The notes under the pieces are model-generated. The model was not told where the DNA came from. It ran no database searches and saw only the letters and a list, made by a program, of their open reading frames with translations. Shown here piece by piece: positions 10,320 through 23,776 of a DNA stretch of 64,000 nt. The DNA is from Tubiluchus corallicola. Taxonomy: Eukaryota > Priapulida > Priapulimorpha > Priapulimorphida > Tubiluchidae. Location: the NCBI GenBank assembly GCA_030141605.1, contig JAQGDQ010000120.1, positions 1-64,000 on the forward strand, given 5' to 3'. The number at the start of each line of letters is the position of its first letter. Position 1 is the stretch's first letter. The position numbers and the translations under genes are program-made.

Positions 10320-13300
10320 ATGGGTGAGTTTGTAAGACCAGTTACATTTTTGAAAAATGTACTGCAAAATGGTGTTGGGAGATACGTTTGTCAATTACAG
10401 CGCATTACATTCGAGTTTTGCAAAAGTAGAGGAGACAGCCGAGGAATGAGGTAAATGTCCCATCTATGTTGTCCTCCTTCTGAGTCATCGTGTAATGGAT
10501 GCCTGCCCTGCTATAATTGCATTTAACTAGGGCCCTAATTCAGAGTGTAAGACTAAGTAGAATTTTTAAATTATCACTCTTATAATTGTCTAAAATTATC
10601 CTCTCTTCCCATTTGTAGGGCAAAAGTAAGTCAGAACAAAATGTTCTACTTTTCATGCAAGTGTTTGTTACATCATGTGTCATCATTGTTATACTGTAAG
10701 TGTTGAAGGGCAAGATGTACTTATTAATGCAATGATTGTCACAGGACCAGAAACTTAACTTGCCTTTTTCAAGCATATCCCTGTAAGATAAGCCTCTGAA
10801 CAAGCAGAAGTGACTTAGTAATGTTCTAATGAATGATGGTACAAACCCACAATTAATTTTGATGCATTGCACGAAAGACAGATGCGATGTGAAAAGTAGA
10901 AACATGGTGTGGGTTTGAGGCAGGGACCTTCGGCTTTCAAGAGCGATACCATAACCACTAGGCCACAGTGTTCCCTGCTAATTATGACAGTCCAAAGTTT
11001 ATCTCCTATAGCTGGTCTATACCATTTCAGCATTTATAATGTTAGATTGCTCACACTAGAGTGATTCCAACTAATTAGATGGCTTTTATTTGATTAATTT
11101 TTATCCTGAAATTTCTGTGGCTAATTAATCAGTTGTGGGTTTGTACCATCGTTAGTGATAATTTTGACATTGCGATTATAAACAATTGGATAATGTCCTA
11201 ATGTTCTACCTCGATAAGATAAATTAATTAAACACATATGTAAACGCAGCCCCGAGAAAGAAATTTTCTTGACAGTCGTTCATCCATTTAGTAGTTAGAC
11301 TCAGCATTGCGTAATTTCAGCCAATAAATAAAATAAGAAAAGTAAACAGCCTATTCAGCTATTCCCCTCATCCCTTATGTATTGCAAATTTGCAATTTCA
11401 TTTCCATTTTGTATAAGAACTGTGTAAAAGCTGTGTAAAAGAACTGTGAGAAGAGAAACTTTACAGTGAAGTTATTATTTATAATTAAGATTTAACTTAG
11501 CAATAAAACTATTAAAACTAAGATTTTCAGTAGACTACATATTATAACAAAAATATTAAATGCTAGACTAGTGAGAAGCAACGTAGTGACAAAATGATTT
11601 GGAATTAAACATGATTTCGCAATTTTCAATTTGTTTAACTTTTCAGTCTTTCTCTCCATTAAAGGAAAACTGGACCCAATCTTAAACTACAGCTCAAAAC
11701 AATCTAATTTATGAAACATTGAAAGAAAAATTTACGTGAAAGAATTATTACTGCAGAAAACGTAATTTCTCTTTTGCGCCGCAAGTTTTGCGCAAAAAAT
11801 TGGCTGTACTTCTCAATTTAGCTATTACTCAGTTGTGTCATAATGCGCATGTTCAATAACTCATGTGTGAGCTTAGCGGTAAACTTGAAGTTTAAAACTT
11901 GCTGAATTTTGTGTATCACATTAATTATTGTGCAGTAGCACTGTACTTCAATTTTTGCTTTTGCAAACATGTGTAACACGCTCATGGAATGTTCGTGCTG
12001 TTGAAAATTATGTTCAGTTTTGACGTCATCACAAGCTTGGCTTCCCAGCTGTTAATTAAATTTTTAGCCTATTATTTAATTGCGGGAAATACTTTGGCAT
12101 TGGTGTAGGTGTTAAAATGTATACTTTTTACCATACTTCAAAATGGGATAGGATATGAAAAAGCATCCTGTTTTCCTTTAAGGTAGCATGATTTTACGAC
12201 TTTTTTGTATATGATCCACTGGATATAATCACTGAGATTTACCTGACTTTAACTCATTAGAGAGCAAGAGACCTATACTATTAACAAGTAATAGGATCTT
12301 TCACTACCATCAGAGTATCCCTTCCTTTCGACAGCAAATCTTTTGAAAAAGCTTTCTAGAGACAATAGTCAAATGTGAAGCAGGTAGGAAGTACATTCCT
12401 TTGTTTTTGCTTCAAATACATGAACTCTACAGTTGTAAATGAACAATAGTATAAAGGCTATTTTGCCTTCATTAACTATCATGTCATGTTTATACATAAC
12501 TCTAACTCAAGTCATGTTTAGACATAACAGGCTAACTCTCTAAAATCACGGTCACTATTAATGGCTCATAGCACCTCATAGACCTACTGCGGTTACTTTG
12601 TATATTAGTTAATATTGTCTATTCCACTCATATTTTAATTTTATTCATTTTATACTTATTTTATTTGTTTAACTTATAAGCTGCAATCACATCCCATTAC
12701 AGTGTGATGCATGACAGCCTTTTGAAAGTACAATATTGCATATGTTTCTTTTACAGGGATTATGTAGAAAATCAGTTGATTGACTTTGCACGAAATAATC
12801 CTGGTGTGGTAATTTATATACAGCCGAGAAAGTTGCGAGCTCCTTACTTAGTTGCAGAATATTGTAAGTTTAATCAATCTTTTTTTGCCTTTTAGTTAAT
12901 TATATTATAAAAATTTCAAGTGGTACTATGTTATAAATCTCAATCTTCTTCATTGATGCCACATTATTTGTAGTAGCACTGGTATCGCCATCAAAATAAT
13001 GATTGAACTAGCATCTCGGTAAGTTTATGTGAAGTAATACATAATTCGATACTATCTGGACTCACAATGCTTCTGTGTATCCTTTTCCATACAACAAAAA
13101 GTGATAAATTAGTGTTTCAAAAAATTATCATGATTAACGTGTCAGTACCGGCTAGTGTTTTTCAAATCAACTGAAACATTTTCCAGTTAATATAGTAAGT
13201 AATCCTTATGATGACATACTATAATAATTGTGTTTGAGAAAATGTAGATTTATTTTTTTCTAGTAAATGGAGCAGTCGTGAAGTTACCAACAGCCCACTA

Positions 13301-13586
13301 CAAAGAAGATGAGGTCAAACGCTGGCTAAACCATCTCAGAACGCGAATAGGTGGGCCAATAATGCGATTAGAAAAGCAGTGGCATACAGATGTCCCGAGT
13401 ATTCAAGGACAGTGGACTCCTTTTACAAATATACCAAGTTCAATGAATGTTGCAAAATTACCCGATGATAAACTTACAGAGTGTGATACGTATTACAAGA
13501 CTGCAACCGAAATCATTCTTGAAATGGCCAGAAATCAAAAAGCCAAACAGGAATCTGGCCAGGACACAGACTCTGAAGCCAGTTGA
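10320..13586 (+). CDS. MRPL43: Mitochondrial large-subunit ribosomal protein mL43
   Basis: Three coding exons: 10320-10450, 12757-12863 and 13264-13586, joined by GT-AG introns, giving 186 residues and TGA at 13584-13586. The protein matches animal MRPL43 along its length: [13 protein letters not shown] near residue 17, then [33 protein letters not shown], and [16 protein letters not shown]. The family is a thioredoxin-fold protein (L51/S25/CI-B8 domain) of the mitochondrial large ribosomal subunit. A CAG acceptor at about 10302 suggests a 5'UTR intron. Exon 1 and its promoter lie inside the palindrome arm while exons 2 and 3 are in unique DNA, so an exact exon 1 copy sits at 1394-1524. An ATTAAA poly(A) signal lies at 13665. 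The gene is convergent with NOC3L. Confidence 0.95.
10907..10978 (-). repeat. tRNA-derived SINE head, mirror copy
   Basis: This is the right-arm copy of the tRNA-like unit at 866-937, on the minus strand. It lies inside MRPL43 intron 1, about 450 bases after the exon 1 donor and antisense to the gene. The A box is intact and the B box decayed, as in the left copy. Its inverted flanks are at about 10834-10851 and 11136-11153. Confidence 0.5.
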
Positions 13587-13664
13587 AAATGATTGTAGAT
13601 GCTCTACAGTTCATGTACCTAAAAGTTTCACGAGGCAGAAGCCTGGGTTCTAATTTGATATCTT

Positions 13665-13670
13665 ATTAAA
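13665..13670 (+). terminator. Candidate poly(A) signal of MRPL43
   Basis: ATTAAA, a common variant poly(A) hexamer, lies 78 bases after the MRPL43 stop codon. Position and strand fit; the cleavage site is not visible. Confidence 0.5.
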
Positions 13671-14434
13671 GCAAAATCAGATAGACAAATAGTGAAACCA
13701 TTTACAGAGAAGCAAACAAAATAGAATTATTGACATGTTACATGTTGTTGTTTATGTAAATAATTTAACTTTCAGCATTCAAATGCTCTGTGATTTTCCT
13801 GCTGGTTTCAATCTGCACTGTTATAGAAATTTTAAATAACTGGCGTGTCAGCAAAAAAGTTGTTCAAGGCTCACGATTTGCAGCCATTTTTTAATAATTT
13901 GCTTAAATAACTAATCATGCAGAGGAAATGAAGTTATGCGAGAAAGACTAGTTTGTTGCTATAAGACATTTTCCACAAGCTAGGCATTAACCTGCAAAAC
14001 TTGGTACAGTATTGCAAAATGTGCTGTTGCAAATTGCATAAAAATTAATGTGTCCAGACAAAAATGAGCTTGACTGGTGTTTTCAGTATTTGAAGATGAA
14101 AAACTTCAGTACTGTTAACTTTTATCATTCCTTTTGCCTTTCAACCTGCACCTGCAGATAATATCACTTGCATTACTAAGAAAAAAATAGACTATAATAA
14201 ATACATAAGTATATAAAAACAATACAAATCAAAGGAAATTCTTAAAAAATTATATTTAACTTTAACAGAATTTTGTTCCCTATTCCAATAGTACCTATAG
14301 TACCTATGCAAACAAACAACACTGTGTTTTATAATTCACATGCACAGACAATAATATAATGACAAAGAGTCAAAGCACAAACTTTATCAACCAAATGTCT
14401 CTGCATTGAGTAATATTTTATGCATTGTTCTTCA
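13671..14434. other. Convergent intergenic region MRPL43/NOC3L
   Basis: About 0.76 kb between the two 3' ends. It should hold the NOC3L 3'UTR, but no AATAAA was found on the minus strand here; an ATTAAA on the minus strand near 13890 is possible. Nothing else recognised. Confidence 0.5.
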
Positions 14435-17400
14435 TCATCGCTTGGGAATCGCAATGTGCAAAGTATCAACTTGTGGTACGGAAGAGATTATTTTATCCGC
14501 AAGTGCTGACATCTCTTGACAGGTAAACCTTTGGATATGATGCTGCTTCTGAAAAAAAGGGAAGCTTACAGGACACTATAACCTTTTACTAGGGGGTACA
14601 ACGATGAGTAACAATAAAAAAATTATTACACCAAAATATTGTTTAAACAGTAGTGAATCACGCACCCAAAATTCGGTGTTGGAAGCCATACGTATTGCAT
14701 CGCTTACAATTTTTGGGTATGATTAAAGCAGTAACTTTAAGAACTTAACATCGTGTAATATATCTTGCGGATGTGACAAACATATCTGTTAATACTGATC
14801 AACATCATGTCTTTTTAAGCACTTTAACAACCACTCTGAATAGTTTCACTGTGTTTCCACTTGTTTGTTCCACTGTGACCTAGTGAATCTCCAGGCCATC
14901 AGTTAAGTAGAAAATAAATCCCAGAGTTCTCAGGTCACTGCTGCAGTCGATTGCAGGGTGTGCGAGGTAAGAGACATGCAAGGCTCTTACACTAAACTTT
15001 GAGGGCATGATAGATTCTCCATTGTTTCAGCAATCCTTTTGCTTGATATCATCACTCATTGTTTCTGTACCCCTAGCAACGGTTTATGTAAACCACCATG
15101 TACAAGTGCAGAATAGTATGAAATGACATTTGCAGTACATAACATTGCTTTTGTCATGTTGCTTTATATCACTGTCATTAGTGTGAACCAGTAAAATACC
15201 AAATAAAGTTTGTTACATTTAAGTAAAGCAAAATGAGCAAAACAAAGCACAATGTACTAAAATTACAGAAGTGTAACAATTGTGGAAGATATAAGACAAG
15301 GTGCTGAAGTAATAGTTCTAACCAAATTCTGTAATCAAAAGTGATCAAAAGTTTTTATAGCTTACCAGCCAGTACATCATTTCCAAGTGTTAGTTCACAT
15401 TAGAGCGGTTACTAATTAATTATTTTATATTTAATTTAGAGCTTAAAATAATCTATTGATAATTAATTATTTATAATCAAGGTCTCTGGTTCAAATCCAG
15501 GTTCAATTCTGACATTTTTGCATTGCCTTTCAGGCAAGCTCGGTTTGAAAAATTAAAATCATGTACATGTACTAACTAGAAATTTAACTTTGGGAAACCA
15601 GACAGGTCATAAGCCTCCTGGCAAATGTCTTTCTCTAGACTACTTACCTTGGATTTTGTTGGCGCATGTTTCCTAGGTAATGGAACTGATGGGTTAAAAT
15701 TCATTTCCTCACTACTATATTCTTCACATAACTGCACTGGTGTTCTGAAAAATTTGAATAACTAGATAACCATACAACATTACAACATGTGTTTGATATT
15801 TAGTCAAGGCCTGTGAGAGGGAATGTCCATCACTCTGGAACCCACCACATTAAGCATTCAAGCTATGACAGTTTTTATTATATGATAACAGCATACTGGC
15901 ACCAATTTCTTCTGGTAATGGACCAAACAAATTAGCCATGGTTTGTTATAATAGCTAAGCATCGCAGCACTTCGTTGGTGAATGGTTAGGAGTAATCATT
16001 GGGAAAGCTGCCTTTGGACAGTTTTGTCTGCCACATATGTGTGTCTTTCACATAGGGTGTGTATACCTCTAAATATATGCCAGTTCAGTAGCTTGAGGAT
16101 TATCTTTAGTCCACTATTTAATGGCAGGGACTACTGCTAAATTTCAATGGCAGACCAAAACTTAGATCATTACAAGAGGTGTCTTTGGGTTCTGCCCTTG
16201 CTGAAAGAATTAGTAAGAGGCAATATGGCTAATCAGCAGAAGTCACCCTCCTATTTCTTAATTAGGCCTGGGATGCTTAATTTCATACTAAACAGTAAGA
16301 ATGACTACTTAACCAGGTGAACTGCCCACAACACATAAATCAGTATGGAATTCATCACAAAATTGTGTATATCATAGACATAACTGTATCAGTACAATTT
16401 ACAACAATGCACTGTTTGTCACACATTTCACTTTACACGTGCATTTATTTCCAGCAGAAATGTAGCAGCTCTAAAAATGCGAATGCAAGAAGTTGAAAAT
16501 GCAGATTTTCCACACACATTTTGATGACAAATGCAGTATATTCTCAGAATTTAAGATGGTTTTATGCGACTTTGTGAGCACAATGGATTATAACACTTTA
16601 ATTGCTGAAAATCTGACAAAAGGAATATAAAAACACAATTTTTACATACTTGCGTGAAAGTTCCGGTGGTAATTTGCCTTGGCCTTGATCTGGACAACAT
16701 AAAGAAACATGGCTGGCACATTTTCTCACTGTAGGATGATAATGCCTCTGCAACATAGCAAATTATGTAGTGAATACTAACAAAATCTTGGCAATAAAAT
16801 GGTTATTGCAAATGACAGAAAACTCAAATGCACATGCCCTCGATCTTATGCTGTGTCCTGCTATTATATCAACCATTAATTATTTCAACGTTTTTATTAT
16901 GACTTACAACAAGGCAAGGCAGTTCCCACAGTGCAGTGTTATGTGCATTGCAATGTTCTGGATCATCAAGCTCTGGTAAAAATATACCACTGCCAACGTC
17001 CTCTGTGTCAAGTAGAATATCACTCTTGGGAAACAACTGAAATCCAACAACCATTTTATATTTAATAGAAGAAATGCAGTAATGTAGTGCTGAAATTGTG
17101 TCATACTTGCACTTCGTTTTACACAATTGTGTTCATTGCCAACCCTAACTGTATCTTAGTTACATGCACACTGAGCACTAGATTAAATGAATGTGCCATT
17201 AGCGCGCTTTCCACTAAATCTAACAATAAAAAGTGCATATTTAAATGCTCCTATTAAGACAACTAAGTATCCTAAACATAGCCAGTATGAGGGGTAAAAA
17301 ATGTTTGTGCTACTTACCTGAATTATTGATTTTATCATTGCAAGGCTGCCAACACTTCCACCATGCTGGAGTTGCAGGGCCAGACTGCACAATCGCTTGA

Positions 17401-20400
17401 TAAATGCCAGAACACGTTGAAATGATACCTTAGTTTCAAAAATACTATGATTACATAATTATGAATATAAGGAGAGTTAAAAAACAATGCAACTACAACA
17501 TGAAATGCAAGGCTACTTATTAGACTTCTGAGACAGAAAACATTAGGTGACCATCATCACTAAAATGTTGATTGGGATTAGAGTATCAAGCATCAAATAT
17601 TAAAACAGGCTTAAACTGAAAGTTGTGTATGCATAACAGGCGAAGACAGTAGCTGAGTGGCCACGATGTGTGCATGGTTATGAAAATTGCAGACCACAAA
17701 AAAATTATTGCTAGAAAACTAGCATTATTTTTACAGAGTCTTAATTAATGGACAGCATAAGAGAAGCGCAAGGCTTATTCCAGACCTGAAAAGGACACGA
17801 GTAACTGGGAGATAGACCGTTTTAACATTAAATGAGTATCATATAAGCTGAAGAATGAGTAGCTATGGCAATTTCTTGATTGAAAACAAACCACGACTTA
17901 TTCCATAGACTTTCGTTCTAAAAATGCGCAAGCTTTTGCCAAATTTTAAATTTATCGATTAAAACAATCTTCACCATACTTCTCAACAGTCACATGATTG
18001 TGTTTCAGATTAAGCAGCACCTTTATTGCAGAAAAATCGACTAACGTTTACCTGCGTGGCTTTTCCTAAAGTAGGGAGTGTTTGAAAAAGACACGAAAAA
18101 AGCAGTACATGATTTCTTGATGAAGTGTGTATTATATAAAGCTCACCTGTTTACGGCGTTTGATTATCATAATATCAAGGCAGCTGAGAGCTAATTCGAT
18201 ATCAGACTGAGATGACACTAAAAACGATAAAGTTGGGTTTCAATTATTTATTTGGCAAATTATAATTTGAAACAAGGCCCATTTTAGCTTTCACATTCAT
18301 AACAGCAGTTAAGAGATGTCATTTTAAAGGGGAATCTAAAAAGATTATGATTTGCCCTCTGCCTTGTCAGTAGTCATAAGAGAATAAACAAGCGAACTGT
18401 AAAATATTTTTGTTTTGAAAAAAGGCATTACATCTAAGCAAACTCAAATATTATTCATACAGCTAAGAACTATCTATATAATTTTTCAGCCAGCCAAATG
18501 TTTGTCCTCAAATATCTCTGAAGCAATAAAAGTATAAATACTTTGTAGCTATAGCTTTATCATGCATGCAAAAAGTAATTTTTAATCAGAACTAACACTA
18601 TGATGAGTTTAAACATTAATATTCACTGGCAATATTTCTAATGCACCAAAAAACAAAAGAAAAATAAGAAAGTGAACCAATTTTGCTTTGAAACTTTAAA
18701 TTACAATTTTAATGTTGAGCTAATGAAAAAAGTCATCATATTGCAAGTTTACAAATTTTGTTTTTTTCGATGCTGAAAATGCCAATCAATTTTAGAACCG
18801 GACAAAAAATGATGCAAGAGCACCAAATTTTGCATTAGAGGCAGCCCCATACTCAGCACAATTACTTCTTCCATAGAGCCGTTAAATTCCCTATTCTCAA
18901 TAAGTACCAAGTGCGATGTTCTGTGCAATGATGTTTTGACAAAATTTTGAAAAATGTGCATAAGCAGAGCAAGGAAAAAGAAACGCCATCTGTAATTATG
19001 CAACCCCTCCACTCTAACACTCGTTATCAGAATACCCTACATTACCGGCTCAAGCCCACATGCATTTTGAGGTGTTGCATAAAACTAAGGAGTATAAGTT
19101 AAAAGTTGCTGAAGATCTCTCCATATAATTTACCTGATATAAAAAATATGTATGAATTGTAAAGAAAGACCTAGCACTGGTATTTAACCATACATATAGA
19201 GTTACAAATCTACAAAAAAGTTATGATAGACAATTTACTTCCTGTGGAAAATAGCATCGATCATAAAATATTTGTCACTTGTATTTTATGTAAAATAATT
19301 ATTCGCTTATTTGTTTATTTTTATTGACATGAGACAGTTAAAATCAGCAGTATAAAAAGACTGGTGTTGAATGAGAAGTTGCTACACACAGGAAAATGTC
19401 CATGCACTCACTATAAAGAATGTAAGAAATGTTATTATTAGATATACAGTCAACCTTGGACACCTACGGACTGGAAAAAATCGTCCCCCATATCCGATGC
19501 ACCTGTGAGCATACCTCATCTGGTAGCCTAATGCCCAATGAACCGTTTGTCGCAATGCATGTAATATACCGATTTAATGCAAACACATCCAATCGTCTTG
19601 AACTGAACAGTCATCCCAATTATAAGCCATTTTGCTACTGGTAGTTAAGCTAATAACATTTATGCAAATGTTTATGCAGAGTATTTAGGACATTTTTACT
19701 CTGACGTAATCAGCAATTTTACTCCGAGTTTGCTTGTTATCCATTTGTTTCCAAAAAAGTCCGACATCTTTTTCTGGGTTAACCTAGATGCCCGCTGTCG
19801 AATGAGAAAAGCATCTAGCTTATCCGCCGATAATATAGCCTTGTTACGACAACAACAAAACTCCGCACTTGAAATTCCTGCCGAGATAACTAAAATCACC
19901 TCAAACCTTTCAAAACACAAAGGCACTGTACTACGATCACCGAGGAAAAAATTACCTGGAAAATTTTTGCCTGGAAAGTTTTCGCCATTCTTGTTGATCA
20001 GCCAATAACCACCTTCCTCATAATTTTTATGGGACATTGTGATTGGCTGAGGTGCGTCACGTGTGCGCAGTGCGCGATTCCAGAAACTTGCTGGAACTAC
20101 CATGGTAATACTATTACTAGTCCAAGGGAATACAGCCGAGCCTGCGCGGAGTCTCAGCATAGGCTTTTTAGGATGTAAAAAATATTTGATCATAGAGTCC
20201 CTTATATGTGAGGTAATTTTCCTGGGTTTCTATTACGCGGGACCTGAAGATATCGGCCCTTATAACTGAAAGTCCCTTATATCCGAGTGCCTTATATACG
20301 AAGATTTTTATAAGGAAAAATGTTATCTCTTAAAGTAAAAGTACAAGTACGAAAAATCGAGACCGGTGTTGGTGGTTATAAGCGAATGTCCCTTATAAGC

Positions 20401-22781
20401 GAGTACATTATACCCGAGGTTGACTGCACTAATCAGTCAACAAGAACTTGTAGTGTTATTTGTGCAGTTATTATACAGTACTGTTAGGTTCACAATATTA
20501 ATTGTTTTAGTGTTATGAACTGCCTCGCATTAAGTACACTGAGGATGCATCTTCAAGCAAATCAGTATTTAAATGCCATCTCAGTAGTGCTTAACACAAT
20601 GATGGCTGCCTTCATTCGCTTGCATTCAAATACGAAAAGGACAATGAGGTTATTTCTATAAATTATTATGTTACAAAATTCCAAAGCAACAAACAAAAAC
20701 AAAAATAGATTGGAAACTATAAAATTAAATTACAACAAAATAAAAAAGTGTTACATTAAGATTGTATTTAGTACCTGCACTAATATGAAACAGGATATTG
20801 TAGATGTCAGCGTAAAACCGCATTGGATCAATATTGAGTGCTTGCCCCTGACCAGAGAGAATTTTGAACACAGTTTGAATGCAGTGCAACATTTGTCTGC
20901 GAGTCAAATCCTGTAATAACACAAGAAAGAATGTCACGCACGACATAAATGCAAAAATATGTGAATACCACATGTTCAGTTCTAGTTCGAATAACATCCA
21001 ACTTAATCGACATTAAGATTCCTAAATACTAATTTTTTCTTGGATTTTATAATAACACAATCAATGACAGTAGAAAAGAATCCACTACTACTGATTTATT
21101 GGGGATATTGTTACTCATGTTACTGTTGCTGGGTAGTTTCTTCTGGTTATTACTCATGTTGGAGAAAAATGGAGTGCATACAGAAGATACTGGTGCCAGT
21201 TTAGAATCTTATCTCATACGATTATCCTTGAGAGCAGCAAGTTCCAGTCCAGCCCACAACTATTAGAATTAGTATGCCCTGCCTGCCACATTAAGTATTT
21301 GATGTTTGCTTGCAGCATTTTTCAATAGCCTTTCACAATGCTGTCTTTGCAAATCTCACAAAAAACTGCATTTGTTGATAAACTAGCATAAACTAAAATA
21401 GAATGTCAACTTAGTACAACATTAATTTACTTAGTGATTGCAAAAACAAAGTTATACCGTGCTGCACAATGACTTGCAAAGTGAACTCACCCCAGATTCG
21501 ACCAACTGATGAAGGACTGATATCAAATCATCAAAAAACTCTACATTTATAAGATGGGCAAACCTGAAACAGAATGTGGACTAGTGAGAATGTTTTTTGG
21601 TTACGGCAAAAGTAATACTGATAAACAAAACTAAGTTAAATTGAACTTACTAACTCACATATTACCAAATAAAACTTTTCCACGTAATACTAATACTTAA
21701 TAGATGCGACATTTGAACGGAACAAACATTTGACTAAATTTACAGGTTTTAATATTGTCCATCCCTGGACTAATTATAATTAGCAGAGCAATGGATCAAC
21801 AATGCACTAGCAAGTAAGGCAGTTACAACTCCAATTCACTGCGTGAAACCACTAACATCGAAAAACATTAAGAGTCACCTTGCAAGACCCTCTAAAACTG
21901 ATGACAGCAGAATGGATTTTCTAGATTTCTTCAAGATTCGAAAATATGTCAAGAATACCATTTTTATCGTCTCTGTTTGCTGAAGAAAAGAGCTACTGCA
22001 TAAAAAGGCACAAAACTTAGACTGAAACATCTACAAATATATACATGTGTCTATTATGTTTTTCACCGCTATCATAACTACTGTCATCATTGTGACTGCA
22101 GAAAATTCAAAAACTAAACACCAACACACAAAACTGTTTACATTCAAATTTTCAACCAAAATGGTAATCACATAACGATCAAAATTTTTCAAAAGAGTGT
22201 TATGAGGTCATTAAAAGCTGATGTGATTGATATAATAAACAATACGTCTGTGTTAAGTCCATTAAATTTTGCAAATGGTAAATTAAAATGTATGAACAGA
22301 CGATTTTTCATAAAAGCAAAAATGCCTACAAATTTGGTCTTTTTAGCTTTACTTTCCATTGCCTCTGTTTCTTGGAGTTCTCTTTCTAGTTGTTCCATGT
22401 GTTTGTTGCGCTAAAAACAACAGAAGCATGATACCATGTTATACTGTTAGCTGGCACTAATACTTGGTTTTTAACAAAGCTGCCTAACAGAAAAATGCAA
22501 AACATAAAGCATAAAACAAGCTAAATGCAAGTCGTCAACCACTAGATGATTTTTCACTTCCCCAAAAAATTATCAAAAAAATACAACTGGAAAAAGCAAT
22601 TGTAAAAATGATATTTAAAAAACAGGCAAAAGCAGAAACATGACTGCACCTTCCTCTCTTTTCGTGACATTTTCATGAGACGATTTTTTCTAGACTGCAA
22701 CCGTTTCTTTTCATCAACCGCATTCGTTTCTGCATCCAAATTTATGTCCTTAATTCTGAGTGAAAGAAAAACATCCAACAT
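14435..22781 (-). CDS. NOC3L: NOC3L exons 10-20 (C-terminal half)
   Basis: Exons, in transcript order: 10 22781-22650, 11 22410-22330, 12 21979-21879, 13 21563-21491, 14 20910-20775, 15 18217-18147, 16 17428-17318, 17 17036-16908, 18 16747-16650, 19 15744-15648, 20 14548-14435 (stop TGA at 14437-14435). They encode the CBF/Mak21-like region, with the family hallmark LPELDDPE followed by NTALWEL in exon 17 and RHYHPTV at the start of exon 18. Exon 12 reads [14 protein letters not shown] and joins exon 13 through a split arginine codon. The last exon is divergent from vertebrate NOC3L, as is usual for this tail. Confidence 0.93.
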
Positions 22782-23515
22782 CTGAATAAGAAAAAGAAAG
22801 CTAATTACATCTGCAAATTTGCTAAGATATAGTTCTTTTGAGGATGGCCTCAAAAAACAAGGAAATTCCAGAATTTCTCAAAATCGATAACGTGTTAGTT
22901 AATGTCAATGTCACAAAACCCAGTAGTAGATTAACAGTAAAACCGAGTAGCAGATTAACCAATACTTAAGTCTAAACCAGATAATAAAGCACTATTAGTA
23001 CAAAATGAAATTGAGACCCAAGCGATGTAACTGTGTTTGGGTTCCCTTATCAAGCGAGCATATCCATCTAAAAATTTACGGAAATACATGTTTTTACAGG
23101 TCCCCTTATCCATATCCATCTAAAAATTTACGGAAATATATGTTTTTGCAGGTCCCCTTATCCATATCCATCTAAAAATTTACGGAAATACATGTTTTTG
23201 CAGGTCCCCTTATCCATATCCACTTAAAAATTTACAGAAATACATGTTTTTACAGGTCTGGGGGTGTGCAAGTCTGAATACTGCTAACATATTCAACTTA
23301 AGAGCAAAACAAATATAGGTTAGCTCAGGTTCTCCTCCCAAATAAATAATGAGCCACAATAAATAAAGGACCCTGGGCAGCACCGCCTCTCAGTGAGTCT
23401 GGCTATTAATGGAAGAAATTGCGCAAGGTATAATCACCTGATGATTAATACTCAAAAAAAGAACTGAAACTCATTTTAAATGCAATTTTTAGCCCACAGT
23501 CTCTCTCTCTCTTGC

Positions 23516-23587
<72 letters not shown>

Positions 23588-23611
23588 CTCTCTTCTCTCT
23601 CTCTCCTCTCT

Positions 23612-23642
<31 letters not shown>

Positions 23643-23644
23643 TT

Positions 23645-23709
<65 letters not shown>

Positions 23710-23710
23710 T

Positions 23711-23776
<66 letters not shown>

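Larger units (their letters stand above)
8384..11843. repeat. Right arm of giant inverted repeat
   Basis: This is the mirror copy of 1-3457. It includes the upstream region, first coding exon and start of intron 1 of MRPL43, and the gene then continues into unique sequence. The last confirmed paired base is 11843, which pairs with window base 1; whether pairing continues cannot be seen. The spacer between the arms (3458-8383) is not symmetric. A few mismatches and one 3-bp indel separate the arms, so this is not a perfect mechanical copy. It could be a recent inverted duplication, or two haplotypes joined head to head by the assembler. Confidence 0.97.

Noticed and set aside
10540-10905. 121-codon ORF present in both arms (also 939-1304, plus)
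   Set aside because: No recognisable domain; it overlaps the tRNA-like repeat and MRPL43 intron 1, and its conservation is due to arm duplication.
1-11843. Whole palindrome as one giant transposon (Polinton-like or fold-back) with long terminal repeats
   Set aside because: The arms contain a host gene exon and no polymerase, capsid or transposase set is present in the spacer; a segmental inverted duplication or assembly artefact fits better.
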